Made by a program: the position numbers and the translations under genes. Source: CAIWHR01 sp035541655 (GTDB taxonomy: Bacteria > Pseudomonadota > Gammaproteobacteria > Burkholderiales > Casimicrobiaceae). Taken from it: a DNA stretch of 34,407 nt. Positions within the stretch are counted from its first letter, which is position 1. Every line of letters begins with the position of its first letter. The stretch is taken from assembly GCA_035541655.1 (NCBI GenBank), contig DATKMY010000149.1, positions 1 through 34,407 of the forward strand, read 5' to 3'. Shown here in pieces: positions 1 to 7,991 of the stretch. The notes beneath the pieces were generated by a model that was not told the origin of the DNA, ran no database searches, and saw only the letters and a list, made by a program, of their open reading frames with translations.

Positions 1-544
1 TCCGGTCGGCTAGCCCGTAGTCCGAGACGTTGCGCTGCGCGACGGTGAGCGCGTCCGAGGAGACGTCGGAGGCGTCGATGTCGGCTTCGACGTACGCGTG
101 CGCGAGTAGCACCGCGAGGCACCCGGATCCCGTGCAAAGATCCAGTGCATTCGCCACCTTGTCGGGTGACCCGACATAGGGCGCGAGGCCGTCCGGCAGC
201 AGCTCGGCGATGAACGAGCGGGGAATCAGCACGCGTTCGTCGACGTAGAAGCGGAAATTGCCGAGCCACGCTTCGTGCGTCAGATAGGCGGCCGGCACCC
301 GTTGATCGATGCGGCGCTGCAGCAGCTGCAGTATCTTCTGCCGCTCGGGGTGCGTGAGCTTTGCGTCGAGGAAGGGGTCGAGGCGGTCGAGCGGCAGGTT
401 GAGCGCATGCAGCAGCAGGTACGCCGCCTCGTCGTATGCGTTGGCGGTCCCGTGTCCGAACGCGAGATCCGCTTCGCCGAAGCGCGACACCGCGTAGCGC
501 AGCCAGTCGCGCAGCGTCTCGAGGTCGTTGACGAGCGTGTTCAT
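1..544 (-). CDS. prmB: PrmB, ribosomal protein L3 glutamine methyltransferase (N-terminal part, cut by window edge)
   Basis: PrmB uses S-adenosylmethionine to methylate a glutamine of 50S protein L3. The 181 codons in the window read as the PrmB N-terminal helical domain (residues about 8-85, including FGHGTANAYDEAAYL). Then comes the stretch VPAAYLTHEAWLG…FYVDERVLIPRSF and the SAM-binding motif LDLCTGSGCLA at residues 134-144. The catalytic NPPY motif lies beyond the left edge, so it cannot be checked. The ATG at 544-542 overlaps the dapE stop as ATGA, which fixes the start and implies translational coupling in a pilU-dapE-prmB transcript. HemK/PrmC is the nearest alternative, but the 'PRS' after 'ERVLI' and the long N-terminal domain favour PrmB. 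Confidence 0.9.
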   Translation of the reverse strand, partial: MNTLVNDLETLRDWLRYAVSRFGEADLAFGHGTANAYDEAAYLLLHALNLPLDRLDPFLDAKLTHPERQKILQLLQRRIDQRVPAAYLTHEAWLGNFRFYVDERVLIPRSFIAELLPDGLAPYVGSPDKVANALDLCTGSGCLAVLLAHAYVEADIDASDVSSDALTVAQRNVSDYGLADR

Positions 545-1704
545 CGAATTCGCGGCGGCGCGGACGGAAGCAGCAGACGCTCGATCACCCCGCCGTAGAT
601 CGCGGAGAGCGATCCGAGATCGGCTATGCGCACGCGCTCGTTCAACTTGTGAATCGTCGCGTTGACGGGGCCGAGCTCGACCACCTGGTCGCAGATGTCG
701 GCGATGAAACGCCCGTCGGAGGTGCCCCCGGTGCACGAGAGCTCCGGGACGACACCTGTCACCTCGCGCACCGCCTCCGTCACCGCCGCGACGAGCGCAC
801 CGCGCGGCGTGAGGAAGGGCTTGCCGTATCCGGTCCAGCGCAGGTCGTACTCGAGGCCATGCCGAGCGACGATCGCCTCGAAGCGTTGCATCAGCGACTC
901 GCGAGTGCTCACCGGACAAAACCTGAAGTTGAACGTCAGATCGAGCGCCCCGGGGATCACGTTGGCGGCGCCGGTGCCTGCGTGGATGTTCGAGCACTGC
1001 CAGGTGGTCGCCGGAAAGTACGGGTCGCCCTCGTCCCATCGCGTCGCCGCGAGCTCGGCAAGCGCGGGCGCGAGCGCGTGGATGGGGTTCCGCGCGAGCT
1101 GCGGGTACGCGACGTGGCCCTGGATTCCCTTGACGATCAGCGTGCCGGACAGCGAGCCGCGGCGTCCGTTCTTGATCATGTCGCCCAGGCGGTCGACGGA
1201 GGTCGGCTCGCCGACGACGCAAAAGTCGATCGTCTCGCCTCTCGCCTGCAGCCTTTCGACGACCTTGACAGTCCCGTCGACCGACGGCCCTTCCTCATCG
1301 GAGGTTACGAGCAGCGCGATCGAACCGGCCGCGCCCGGGTGCGCGGCGACGAAGCTCTCGACCGCAGTAACGAACGCAGCGAGCGAGCCCTTCATGTCGG
1401 CAGCGCCGCGCCCGTAGAGGTAGCCGTCGCGCTCGGTCGCTACGAAGGGATCGGATTGCCACTCGGCGAGTGGCCCGGTGGGCACGACGTCGGTGTGGCC
1501 GGCGAAGCACAGGAGCGGGCGCGTCGCGCCGCGCCGTAGCCACAGATTGGATACCCCGTTCGCTTGCAGCGGTTCTGCGCGAAACCCGAGCGGCGCGAGA
1601 CGCGCCGCGATCAGCTGCTGGCAGCCCGCGTCATCGGGCGTCAGCGAGCGCCGCTCGATCAATGCCCGCGTCAGTGCGAGCGTGTCGGCGGGCGGAAACG
1701 GCAC
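541..1704 (-). CDS. dapE: Succinyl-diaminopimelate desuccinylase
   Basis: DapE is a zinc metallopeptidase-family enzyme that removes succinate from N-succinyl-LL-diaminopimelate in the succinylase branch of lysine and peptidoglycan-precursor synthesis. The 387-residue product matches the usual length. Visible motifs are GHTDVVP (His70, Asp72), GAADMKG (bridging Asp103), TSDEEGP (Asp136-Glu138), GRRGSLSG, and the C-terminal TGGTSDGRF and NATIHKLNE. The reading frame is open well upstream. The family N-terminus, which should be followed by SLTPDDAGCQ, places the start at GTG 1704-1702, 20 bases after the pilU stop. No strong Shine-Dalgarno is visible, so coupling to pilU is likely. The stop overlaps the prmB start. 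dapD and dapC of the same pathway lie further right on the same strand. Confidence 0.95.
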   Translation of the reverse strand: MPFPPADTLALTRALIERRSLTPDDAGCQQLIAARLAPLGFRAEPLQANGVSNLWLRRGATRPLLCFAGHTDVVPTGPLAEWQSDPFVATERDGYLYGRGAADMKGSLAAFVTAVESFVAAHPGAAGSIALLVTSDEEGPSVDGTVKVVERLQARGETIDFCVVGEPTSVDRLGDMIKNGRRGSLSGTLIVKGIQGHVAYPQLARNPIHALAPALAELAATRWDEGDPYFPATTWQCSNIHAGTGAANVIPGALDLTFNFRFCPVSTRESLMQRFEAIVARHGLEYDLRWTGYGKPFLTPRGALVAAVTEAVREVTGVVPELSCTGGTSDGRFIADICDQVVELGPVNATIHKLNERVRIADLGSLSAIYGGVIERLLLPSAPPRIR

Positions 1705-1724
1705 CGGTGGTCTTCGGCGCCCGG

Positions 1725-2903
1725 TCAGTGCGGCCGGTCGAGCATGTCGGGCTCGATCTGCAGCGCGGTGAAATCGCTGTGTGTGCGCCGCAGATTGTCG
1801 TCTTGCCCTGGCTCCGAGCGCGGCATCGTGTCGACGCGCGCGGTCGGTGCGTTCTGGTTGATGAGCCAGGCGAGATTCGTCGACGAATCGGACGCGGTCA
1901 TCGCCTCCTCGTAGCTGATCGCGCCGTCGATGTAGAGCCGGCAGAGCGCCTGCTCGAAGGTCTGCGAGCCGGGGTAGAGCGACTTCTCCATCGCTTCCTT
2001 GATCTGCGTGATGTCGCCGTTCTTGACCAGCTCGGAGATGAGGGAGGTATTGAGGAGGATCTCGACGGCGGGCTGCAGCGCTCCCTCCTTGTTGCGGACG
2101 AGGCGCTGCGAAATGATGGCCCGCAACCCGATCGAGAGGTCGGAGAGCAGCCCCGAGCGCGCGTCGTGCGGGAACATGTTGATGATCCGCGACAGCGCGT
2201 GGTAGCTGTTGTTGGCGTGGATCGTCGTCAGGCACAGGTGCCCGGTCAGAGTGTGCAGCAACGCCTGCTGCATCGTCTCGCGCTCGCGGACTTCGCCGAT
2301 CATGATGAGATCGGGTGCTTCGCGTAGCGCGTTTGCGAGCGCCCGCGGGTAGTCCAGCGTGTCGACGGTCAACTCGCGCTGGTTGACAACGCTCTTTTTA
2401 TGCCGGAACAGGTACTCGATCGGGTCTTCGATCGTCAGGATATGGCCGGTGCGATGGGTGTTGCGGTAGTCGATCATCGCGGCGAGCGTCGTCGATTTGC
2501 CCGACCCGGTCGCCCCGGCGACCATGATCAGGCCCCGCTTCTCCATGACGAGGTCGAGGAGCACCGGCGGCAGCTTCAGTCGCTCGAAGGGCGGAATGTC
2601 GCTGCGCACGTAGCGAATCACCAGCGAGATCGTGCCACGCTGGCGAAAGACGTTGACCCGGAAGTTGCCGACGCTCGGATCGAGGTGCGAGAGGTTCATT
2701 TCGTGCTCGGCCTCGAAGGTCTTCGCCTGCTCTTCGGTCATGAGCTCATAGGCGACCCGGCGGACCGTGTCGAGGTCCATCGGCCGGTCGGAAAGCGGCG
2801 TTACGACGCCGTTCACCTTCATGTTGATCGGCGCGCCGCAGGAAATGAACAGGTCGGACGCCGAACGGTCCGCCATCATCTTGAACAGTCGATCGAGGTA
2901 CAT
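1725..2903 (-). CDS. pilU: Type IV pilus retraction ATPase PilU
   Basis: This is a PilT/PilU-family hexameric cytoplasmic ATPase that helps depolymerise type IV pili during twitching and DNA uptake. The 392-residue protein has the PAS-like N-terminal domain (1-100), Walker A GATGSGKST at 130-138, the Asp box (ILTIEDPIEYLF, about 155-166), Walker B (DLIMIGEVRERET, about 198-210) and the His box (TTIHANN, 226-232). PilU rather than PilT is favoured by the N-terminal MYLDRLFKMM…SASDLFIS, the CLTTIHANN box and the long C-terminal tail (about 350-392). The ATG is preceded by a good Shine-Dalgarno (AGGGGGG on the minus strand, around 2912-2918). pilT, its usual upstream neighbour, is absent; the gene instead leads into dapE. 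Confidence 0.93.
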   Translation of the reverse strand: MYLDRLFKMMADRSASDLFISCGAPINMKVNGVVTPLSDRPMDLDTVRRVAYELMTEEQAKTFEAEHEMNLSHLDPSVGNFRVNVFRQRGTISLVIRYVRSDIPPFERLKLPPVLLDLVMEKRGLIMVAGATGSGKSTTLAAMIDYRNTHRTGHILTIEDPIEYLFRHKKSVVNQRELTVDTLDYPRALANALREAPDLIMIGEVRERETMQQALLHTLTGHLCLTTIHANNSYHALSRIINMFPHDARSGLLSDLSIGLRAIISQRLVRNKEGALQPAVEILLNTSLISELVKNGDITQIKEAMEKSLYPGSQTFEQALCRLYIDGAISYEEAMTASDSSTNLAWLINQNAPTARVDTMPRSEPGQDDNLRRTHSDFTALQIEPDMLDRPH

Positions 2904-3105
2904 GTCGCTCGCCCCCCTAGGCTACAATCGGCCGTGGCGCGCCTGTGGGCGGGCACGGGGTTAGATGATAATGTCATGATTCGACGGGGAGTTCCAGCTT
3001 CCCAACTCGTCGACCGCTCTTCAGGCTGCGCACGCAATGTTTACGCAACGGGCATGCGCCGGCCGCTCAGCCTTTACCTGACGACCGACTTCTGACGCAA
3101 GTTCC
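2904..3105. promoter_or_regulatory. Divergent intergenic region between pilU and mtnP
   Basis: These 202 bases separate two divergent genes and must carry both promoters. An AT-richer pocket at 2961-2982 and a plus-strand TACAAT at 2923-2928 are the best -10-like candidates. Neither has a convincing -35 partner. An imperfect inverted repeat pairs CGACG (2982-2986) and AGTT (2990-2993) with AACT (3004-3007) and CGTCG (3008-3012), leaving a 3-base bulge. It could be an operator or chance. The assignment rests on gene arrangement, not on a clear promoter. Confidence 0.35.
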
Positions 3106-3858
3106 ATGCTCGCGATCATCGGTGGCAGCGGCCTCACCCGGCTCTCGACCCTGGCGGTCGCCCATCGCGAGGTCGTCCGGACGCCCTATGGCGAGCCCTC
3201 GTCGGCCCTGGTCTTCGGTCAAATCGCCTCCCGCGACGTCGTCTTCGTTGCTCGCCACGGACACGGCCACACGATCCCGCCTCACCGCGTCAACTATCGG
3301 GCGAATCTCTGGGCGCTTCGGGAGCGGGGCGCGACTGAGATCCTGGCGGTCGCGTCGGTCGGCGGCATTCGGGGCGGGGCACCAGGTGACCTCGTCCTTC
3401 CGCACCAGCTGATCGACTACACGCACGATCGCGAAGCGTCGTTCTTCGATGGCGGCGATCATCGGGTTGTCCACGTCGATTTCACCCATCCGTACACGCC
3501 GGAATTGCGCGCGAAGTGCCTCGCCGCGGCACAAACGGCCGGCATACGCCTGGTCGACGGTGGCGTCTATGGCGCCGTGTCGGGTCCGAGGCTGGAGACC
3601 GCCGCCGAAATCGACCGGATCGATCGCGATGGCGCGACGCTCGTCGGGATGACCGGGATGCCGGAGGCCGCGCTCGCCCGCGAGCTCGGGCTCCCCTACG
3701 CGGCGATCGCGGTCGTCGTCAACCACGCTGCCGGACGGGGCGACTCGTCGGAGCATGTTTCGATGGACGGCATCAACGAGGTTTTGCACGCTGCGATGGA
3801 CAAGGTCCGTGCGCTGCTCGAGCACATCGTGCCGCTCTGCGACGGGGGGCGCGCATGA
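3106..3858 (+). CDS. mtnP: S-methyl-5'-thioinosine phosphorylase (MTIP-type, MtnP family)
   Basis: This purine-nucleoside phosphorylase family 2 enzyme cleaves methylthioinosine (or methylthioadenosine) with phosphate, giving the base and methylthioribose-1-phosphate. The 250-residue protein starts MLAIIGGSG (phosphate loop), has ARHGHGHTIPPHRVNYRAN (about 48-66), GVYGAVSGPRLET (about 153-165), GMTGMPEAALARE (about 181-193) and NHAAGRG near 209. The layout closely resembles the Pseudomonas enzyme shown to prefer methylthioinosine. The His-containing NHAAGRG in place of the NDYD-type motif of adenosine-specific enzymes supports inosine preference; this specificity is inferred. Its stop overlaps the def start (ATGA). 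mtaD, which would make methylthioinosine, is in the same window at 14534-15841. Confidence 0.85.
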   Translation: MLAIIGGSGLTRLSTLAVAHREVVRTPYGEPSSALVFGQIASRDVVFVARHGHGHTIPPHRVNYRANLWALRERGATEILAVASVGGIRGGAPGDLVLPHQLIDYTHDREASFFDGGDHRVVHVDFTHPYTPELRAKCLAAAQTAGIRLVDGGVYGAVSGPRLETAAEIDRIDRDGATLVGMTGMPEAALARELGLPYAAIAVVVNHAAGRGDSSEHVSMDGINEVLHAAMDKVRALLEHIVPLCDGGRA

Positions 3859-4385
3859 TCCGAGACGTCCTGCGCATGGGCGACCCGCGGCTCCTCGAGC
3901 GTTCGGCCGCCGTCGCGAAGTTCGGAACACCGGAGCTTGAAGCGCTGCTCGCCGACATGCGCGACACGATGGCAGCGCGCCGCGGTGCGGGGCTCGCCGC
4001 ACCGCAGATCGGAGTGCTGCAGCAGGTCGTCATCTTCGGCGTCGAGCGCAACGAGCGCTACCCGGATGCGGAGCCCGTGCCCTATACCGAGCTCGTCAAT
4101 CCGGTGCTGACGCCGCTCTCCGACGCACGCGACGAGGACTGGGAAGGGTGCCTGTCCGTGCCGGGGCTGCGCGGGGTCGTTCCGCGCTATCGCAACCTGC
4201 GCTACGAGGGCTTCGACCCGCAGGGCCGGCCGATTCGGCGCGAGGTCAGCGGCTTTCACGCGCGCGTCGTCCAGCACGAGGTCGATCATCTGCTCGGAAT
4301 TCTCTATCCGATGCGGATGCGCGACCTCTCGCGCTTCGGGTACACCGACATCCTCTTTCCCGATTCCGCGCCCGACGAGGAGTGA
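3855..4385 (+). CDS. def: Peptide deformylase
   Basis: Deformylase removes the formyl group from the N-terminal methionine of new proteins using a bound Fe(II) or Zn. The 176-residue product has all three family motifs: GAGLAAPQIG (44-53), EGCLSVPG (97-104, metal ligand Cys99) and QHEVDHL (140-146, ligands His141 and His145, catalytic Glu142). The ATG overlaps the mtnP stop, so the two are translationally coupled. It is not next to fmt, the common partner. However, the methionine aminopeptidase gene map, whose product acts next on the same nascent chains, lies about 2.7 kb away on the other strand. The gene ends before the inverted repeat at 4397-4472. Confidence 0.96.
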   Translation: MIRDVLRMGDPRLLERSAAVAKFGTPELEALLADMRDTMAARRGAGLAAPQIGVLQQVVIFGVERNERYPDAEPVPYTELVNPVLTPLSDARDEDWEGCLSVPGLRGVVPRYRNLRYEGFDPQGRPIRREVSGFHARVVQHEVDHLLGILYPMRMRDLSRFGYTDILFPDSAPDEE

Positions 4386-4396
4386 GGGAGGCCGAC

Positions 4397-4472
4397 GCGG
4401 TTGGGTGAGGCGAGCGACAGCGGGCGCATGCGCCAGCACCTAAGCCCGATGCCGCTTGCTTCACCCAACCGT
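4397..4472. repeat. Nested inverted repeat between convergent def and glnD
   Basis: The left arm (4399-4416, GGTTGGGTGAGGCGAGCG) pairs with the right arm (4453-4470, CGCTTGCTTCACCCAACC) over 18 positions with only two G-T wobbles. The 36-base loop holds a perfect 12-base palindrome, GGCGCATGCGCC, at 4423-4434. The element fills the gap between the 3' ends of def and glnD, so it may stop transcription from both sides. There is no T-tract, so it is not a textbook intrinsic terminator. A dispersed REP-like palindromic element is an alternative, but no second copy was seen in this window. Confidence 0.7.
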
Positions 4473-4479
4473 CGCGTCC

Positions 4480-7080
4480 CTAGTGGATTCGCAGCTGCTC
4501 GTAGAGCGTCGTCTCGAGGCGCAGCAGCGCCTGCTCGTCGTGCAGCCGCGCGCCGTCGACGAGGAAGACGTCCTCCGCGCGCTCGCCGAGCGTATTGATC
4601 TTGGCGCTGACGATGTTGATGTTCGCGCGAGCCAGCGTGTACGCGATCGTCGCGAGCAGACCCGGGCGGTCGCCGGCGACGATCTCGACGATGTGATGCA
4701 TTCCCTTGTCGTCGGGGAAGATCCGCACCTCGGGCGTCAGCGGGAAGTGCTTCAAATGGCGGCTCGCGCGCCCCATTATGGGCGCTTCGAGCGGCGGCTG
4801 TTCGGTCAGCACTTTGGCAAGCTCGAATTCGACGAGTTGGATCGCGTCGCGGTACGACGCGGACGGGTCCGCCGGGTCGTGCACGGTGAACGTGTCGAGC
4901 GCGTAGCCGTGGCGGGTCGTGTGGATCTTCGCCTCGACGATCGACAGCCCCCGCCGGCCGAAAAAGCCGCTGATGCGCGCGAAGAGGTCTTTCTGGTCGG
5001 GCAGGTACACCGCGACCTGCAGGCCCGCTTCGACGCGCGCGACGCGGGCCCGCACGACGGGGGCCGTCCCGCGCACGCGCCAGTGGAGCTGCCGCGCATG
5101 CCAGGCGATCTCGTCGGCCGTCTGGCGCTGGAAGTAGACGCTATCGAGCTCCTGCCACAGCGCGCGCTCGGCGCCGTCGGGAACCGCGTAGAGGCGCAGC
5201 AGGCGCTGCGCTTCGCGCTGGCGCGCGAGCAGGCTGTCGGCGAGCGTCGGCCCGCCGGCGGCGGCGGCGAGCCTGGAGCGTGTCGCATAAAAGAGATCCT
5301 CGAGAAGCTGCCCTTTCCACGCATTCCACACACGGGGGCTCGTTCCGCGAATGTCGGCCACCGTGAGGAGGTAGAGCGCCACGAGGCGCCGCTCGTTTCC
5401 AACCCGCGCCGCGAACGCGGCGATCACGTCGGGATCGGAGATGTCCTGCCTCTGGGCAGTCGCCGACATCGTGAGATGCTGCGCGACGAGCCAGGCGACG
5501 AGATCCACTTCCTTAGGCGGCAGGCCGTGGGCCCGGCAGAACCGCCGCGCATCGACGGCGCCGAGCGTCGAGTGGTCGCCGCCGCGACCCTTCGCGATAT
5601 CGTGGAAGAGCGCGGCGAGGTAGAGCGCTTCGCGATTCTCGAAGTCGCCGATCAGCCGCGAGCAGAGCGGATATTCGTGCGCATGCTGCGGCTCGGTGAA
5701 GCGCCGCAGGTTGCGGATCACCATCAGGATGTGCTCGTCAACGGTGTAGACGTGGAAGAGATCGTGCTGCATCTGACCGACGATGCGGCCAAACGCCGGG
5801 ACGAGGTTGCCGAGGATGCCGTAGAGATTCATCCGGCGCAGTTCGTGCGTGATGCCGCGCAGCCCGCGGAGGAGCTCCATGAACTTCGCGCGATTTTCGG
5901 GATCGGCACGGAAGCGCCCGTCGACGCGCTGGCGGTTCCGCCAGAGCGCGCGCAGCGTGCGCGCCGACATTCCCTTCAATTCCGCGTGCCTGCCCATCGT
6001 GACGAATGCGTCGAGCATCGCGGAGGGCTGCCGCTCGAACAGCCTCTCGTCGCGGATGTCGAGCAGCTCGTCGACCGACTGGAATGCGTCGTCGATCGCG
6101 ACGGGCTCGGCGGCGACCGGGAACAGGCGCGCGTGCAGGTTCTGCAGCAGGATCACGTTCACCTGGCGGACGAGCCTCGCCGCGAGGTAGTAACGCTGCA
6201 TCAGCTGCTCGCTCGCGACCCTCGTCGGCGTATCGGCGAGACCGAGCTCGCGGGCGAGTGCGTTCTGCTGATCGAAGATCAACCGGTCTTCGCGCCGTCC
6301 GGCGAGGTAGTGGAGCCGCGCGCGCAGGCCGCCGATGAAGCCTTCCTGACGGGAAACCGTCCGCGCCTCCTGCCTCGTGATCAGCCCGTTCTGCGCGAGC
6401 TCGCGCCAGCTGCTACCGAGGCCCGCGGCGCGCGCGATCCACAGCACCGTCTGGAGGTCGCGCAGACCGCCGGGGCTCTCCTTGACGTTCGGCTCGAGGT
6501 TGTATGCGGCGTCGTGGTACTTGAGGTGCCGCTGCTGTTGCTCGAGCGTCTTTGCCTCGTAGAAGAACGATGGGTCGAGAGCCGCGGCGAACGCGCGGCC
6601 GAAAGCGCGATGGAGCGAGCGCGAGCCGGCAACCCGCCGGTGTTCGAGGAGGCTCGTCTTCACCGTGATGTCGCTCGCCATTTCCGCCTCGCACTCGGCG
6701 ATCGTGCGCACGCTGTGCCCGATCTCGAGGCCGATGTCCCAAAGCACGCCAAGGAAGCGCTCGACGAACTCGGTGCCCGCGCGGTCGAGCGCGTCCGGCA
6801 GCAGGATCAGCACGTCGACGTCCGAGTGCGGAAAGAGCTGGCCGCGGCCGTAGCCGCCGACGGCGACGAGCGCGGCCTCGCCCGGGGCACCGAGCTCGTC
6901 CCAAGCTTTCGCGATCACGTTGTCGACGAGCCGCGCATGCTCGCGCAGCAGCCGCCCCGTGTCCGGGCGCGCCTGGAACGCAACCCGCAATGCCGCGCGG
7001 CCCGACTTCAATTCGGCGCGCCAGCGCTGCGCCGCGTCGCCCGTCGAAGCGACGGGCACAGGCGTGGCGAGCCGGTTCAT
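4480..7080 (-). CDS. glnD: Bifunctional uridylyltransferase / uridylyl-removing enzyme GlnD
   Basis: GlnD senses glutamine and adds UMP to PII (GlnB/GlnK) or removes it, setting glutamine synthetase activity and nitrogen gene expression. The 866-residue protein has the full family layout. The nucleotidyltransferase domain has GGYGRG at 75-80 and metal-binding Asp87 and Asp89 in HSDVD. A helical GlnD linker follows. The HD hydrolase domain has LFHDIAKGRGGDHS at 491-504, with His493/Asp494. Two ACT domains lie near 685-735 and 795-845, the second containing GDRPGLLATIA. Nothing looks missing. It follows map by 13 bases and is the last gene of the dapC-to-glnD run. In enterobacteria map, glnD and dapD are also neighbours. 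Confidence 0.97.
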   Translation of the reverse strand: MNRLATPVPVASTGDAAQRWRAELKSGRAALRVAFQARPDTGRLLREHARLVDNVIAKAWDELGAPGEAALVAVGGYGRGQLFPHSDVDVLILLPDALDRAGTEFVERFLGVLWDIGLEIGHSVRTIAECEAEMASDITVKTSLLEHRRVAGSRSLHRAFGRAFAAALDPSFFYEAKTLEQQQRHLKYHDAAYNLEPNVKESPGGLRDLQTVLWIARAAGLGSSWRELAQNGLITRQEARTVSRQEGFIGGLRARLHYLAGRREDRLIFDQQNALARELGLADTPTRVASEQLMQRYYLAARLVRQVNVILLQNLHARLFPVAAEPVAIDDAFQSVDELLDIRDERLFERQPSAMLDAFVTMGRHAELKGMSARTLRALWRNRQRVDGRFRADPENRAKFMELLRGLRGITHELRRMNLYGILGNLVPAFGRIVGQMQHDLFHVYTVDEHILMVIRNLRRFTEPQHAHEYPLCSRLIGDFENREALYLAALFHDIAKGRGGDHSTLGAVDARRFCRAHGLPPKEVDLVAWLVAQHLTMSATAQRQDISDPDVIAAFAARVGNERRLVALYLLTVADIRGTSPRVWNAWKGQLLEDLFYATRSRLAAAAGGPTLADSLLARQREAQRLLRLYAVPDGAERALWQELDSVYFQRQTADEIAWHARQLHWRVRGTAPVVRARVARVEAGLQVAVYLPDQKDLFARISGFFGRRGLSIVEAKIHTTRHGYALDTFTVHDPADPSASYRDAIQLVEFELAKVLTEQPPLEAPIMGRASRHLKHFPLTPEVRIFPDDKGMHHIVEIVAGDRPGLLATIAYTLARANINIVSAKINTLGERAEDVFLVDGARLHDEQALLRLETTLYEQLRIH

Positions 7081-7093
7081 CGCAGGCAGAGCG

Positions 7094-7894
7094 CTAGGCG
7101 GCGAGCGGCGGGGGCGGCGGCGTGCCCGGGGACATCGTCAGCACTTCGTAGCCGTTGCGTGTGACGAGCACCGTGTGCTCCCACTGCGCCGAGAGCGAAT
7201 GGTCGGCGGTGACGATCGTCCAACCGTCGGCGAGCGCCCGGATTGCCGCCCGCCCCGCGTTGATCATCGGCTCGATGGTGAAGATCATTCCCGCCTGCAG
7301 CTCGAGGCCGGTGCCGGGCCGGCCGTAATGAACGACCTGCGGCTCTTCGTGGAACTGCCGCCCGATGCCGTGGCCGCAGAACTCGCGCACGATAGAGAAA
7401 TGGTGGCCCTCGGCGAATTTCTGGATCGTGTGTCCGATATCGCCGAGCGTCGCGCCTTCCTTCACCGCGCGAATGCCGCGCCACATCGCTTCGAAAGTGA
7501 CTTCGACGAGACGCCGCGCCTGGATCGGAGGCGTTCCGACGTAGAACATCCGGCTCGTGTCCCCGTGCCAGCCTTCCTTGATCACGGTCACGTCGATGTT
7601 GACGATGTCGCCCGGGCGGAGCTTCTTGTCGCCGGGGATCCCGTGGCAGACGACATGATTGACGGACGTGCAGATCGAAGCCGGGTAGGGTCGATGCCCT
7701 GGCGGCGCGTAATTTAGCGTCGCCGGCACGACCTTCTGCACGTTGACCTGGTAGTCGTGAGCGATACGGTCGAGCTCGCCGGTCGTCACGCCGGCGACGA
7801 CATGGGGGCCGAGGTAGTCGAGAAGCTCGGCCGCGAGCCTGCCTGCCACTCGCATTCTTGCGATGTCGTCGGGCGATTTGACGGAGACGGTCAC
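7094..7894 (-). CDS. map: Type I methionine aminopeptidase
   Basis: MetAP removes the N-terminal methionine from new proteins after deformylation, using two metal ions. The 266-residue protein carries the expected residues: His84 in CHGIPG, Asp101 and Asp112 as ligands, His175 in GHGIGRQFHEEP, Glu208 in TIEPM and Glu239 in WEHT. The N-terminus (SPDDIARMRVAGRLAA) is that of the short bacterial type Ia form. The C-terminus ends in a short proline run (TPPPPPPLAA) not needed for the fold. It lies between dapD and glnD on the same strand. It is not beside rpsB/tsf, where map often sits in other proteobacteria; those genes are not in the window. Confidence 0.96.
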   Translation of the reverse strand: MTVSVKSPDDIARMRVAGRLAAELLDYLGPHVVAGVTTGELDRIAHDYQVNVQKVVPATLNYAPPGHRPYPASICTSVNHVVCHGIPGDKKLRPGDIVNIDVTVIKEGWHGDTSRMFYVGTPPIQARRLVEVTFEAMWRGIRAVKEGATLGDIGHTIQKFAEGHHFSIVREFCGHGIGRQFHEEPQVVHYGRPGTGLELQAGMIFTIEPMINAGRAAIRALADGWTIVTADHSLSAQWEHTVLVTRNGYEVLTMSPGTPPPPPLAA

Positions 7895-7991
7895 GGTGTC
7901 GGTGCGGAGACGATGAGCGGGACGCTGGCCGGAGCGCGCGCAGCCCCGAGCATTCGATCTGGGGCCAGTAGCCGCCGACGCAACCGTCGGG
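7895..7991 (-). other. dapD-map gap with two short hairpins
   Basis: This 97-base spacer has no gene. Directly after the dapD stop, CCGACG (7975-7980) pairs with CGTCGG (7985-7990) around a 4-base loop. A second pair, GCCCC with GGGGC, lies at about 7942-7964. There is no T-tract on the minus strand, so these may slow or attenuate transcription into map rather than end it. The pairing is visible; the role is a guess. Confidence 0.3.

Noticed and set aside
1705..2235. N-terminal extension of dapE of about 177 codons
   Set aside because: It overlaps pilU in another frame and has shadow-like composition; the DapE family start fits GTG 1704.
4456..7164. Plus-strand open frame of 902 codons opposite glnD
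   Set aside because: It mirrors glnD in its antisense frame, is extremely Arg/Glu/Val-rich and shows no domain; glnD on the minus strand is complete.
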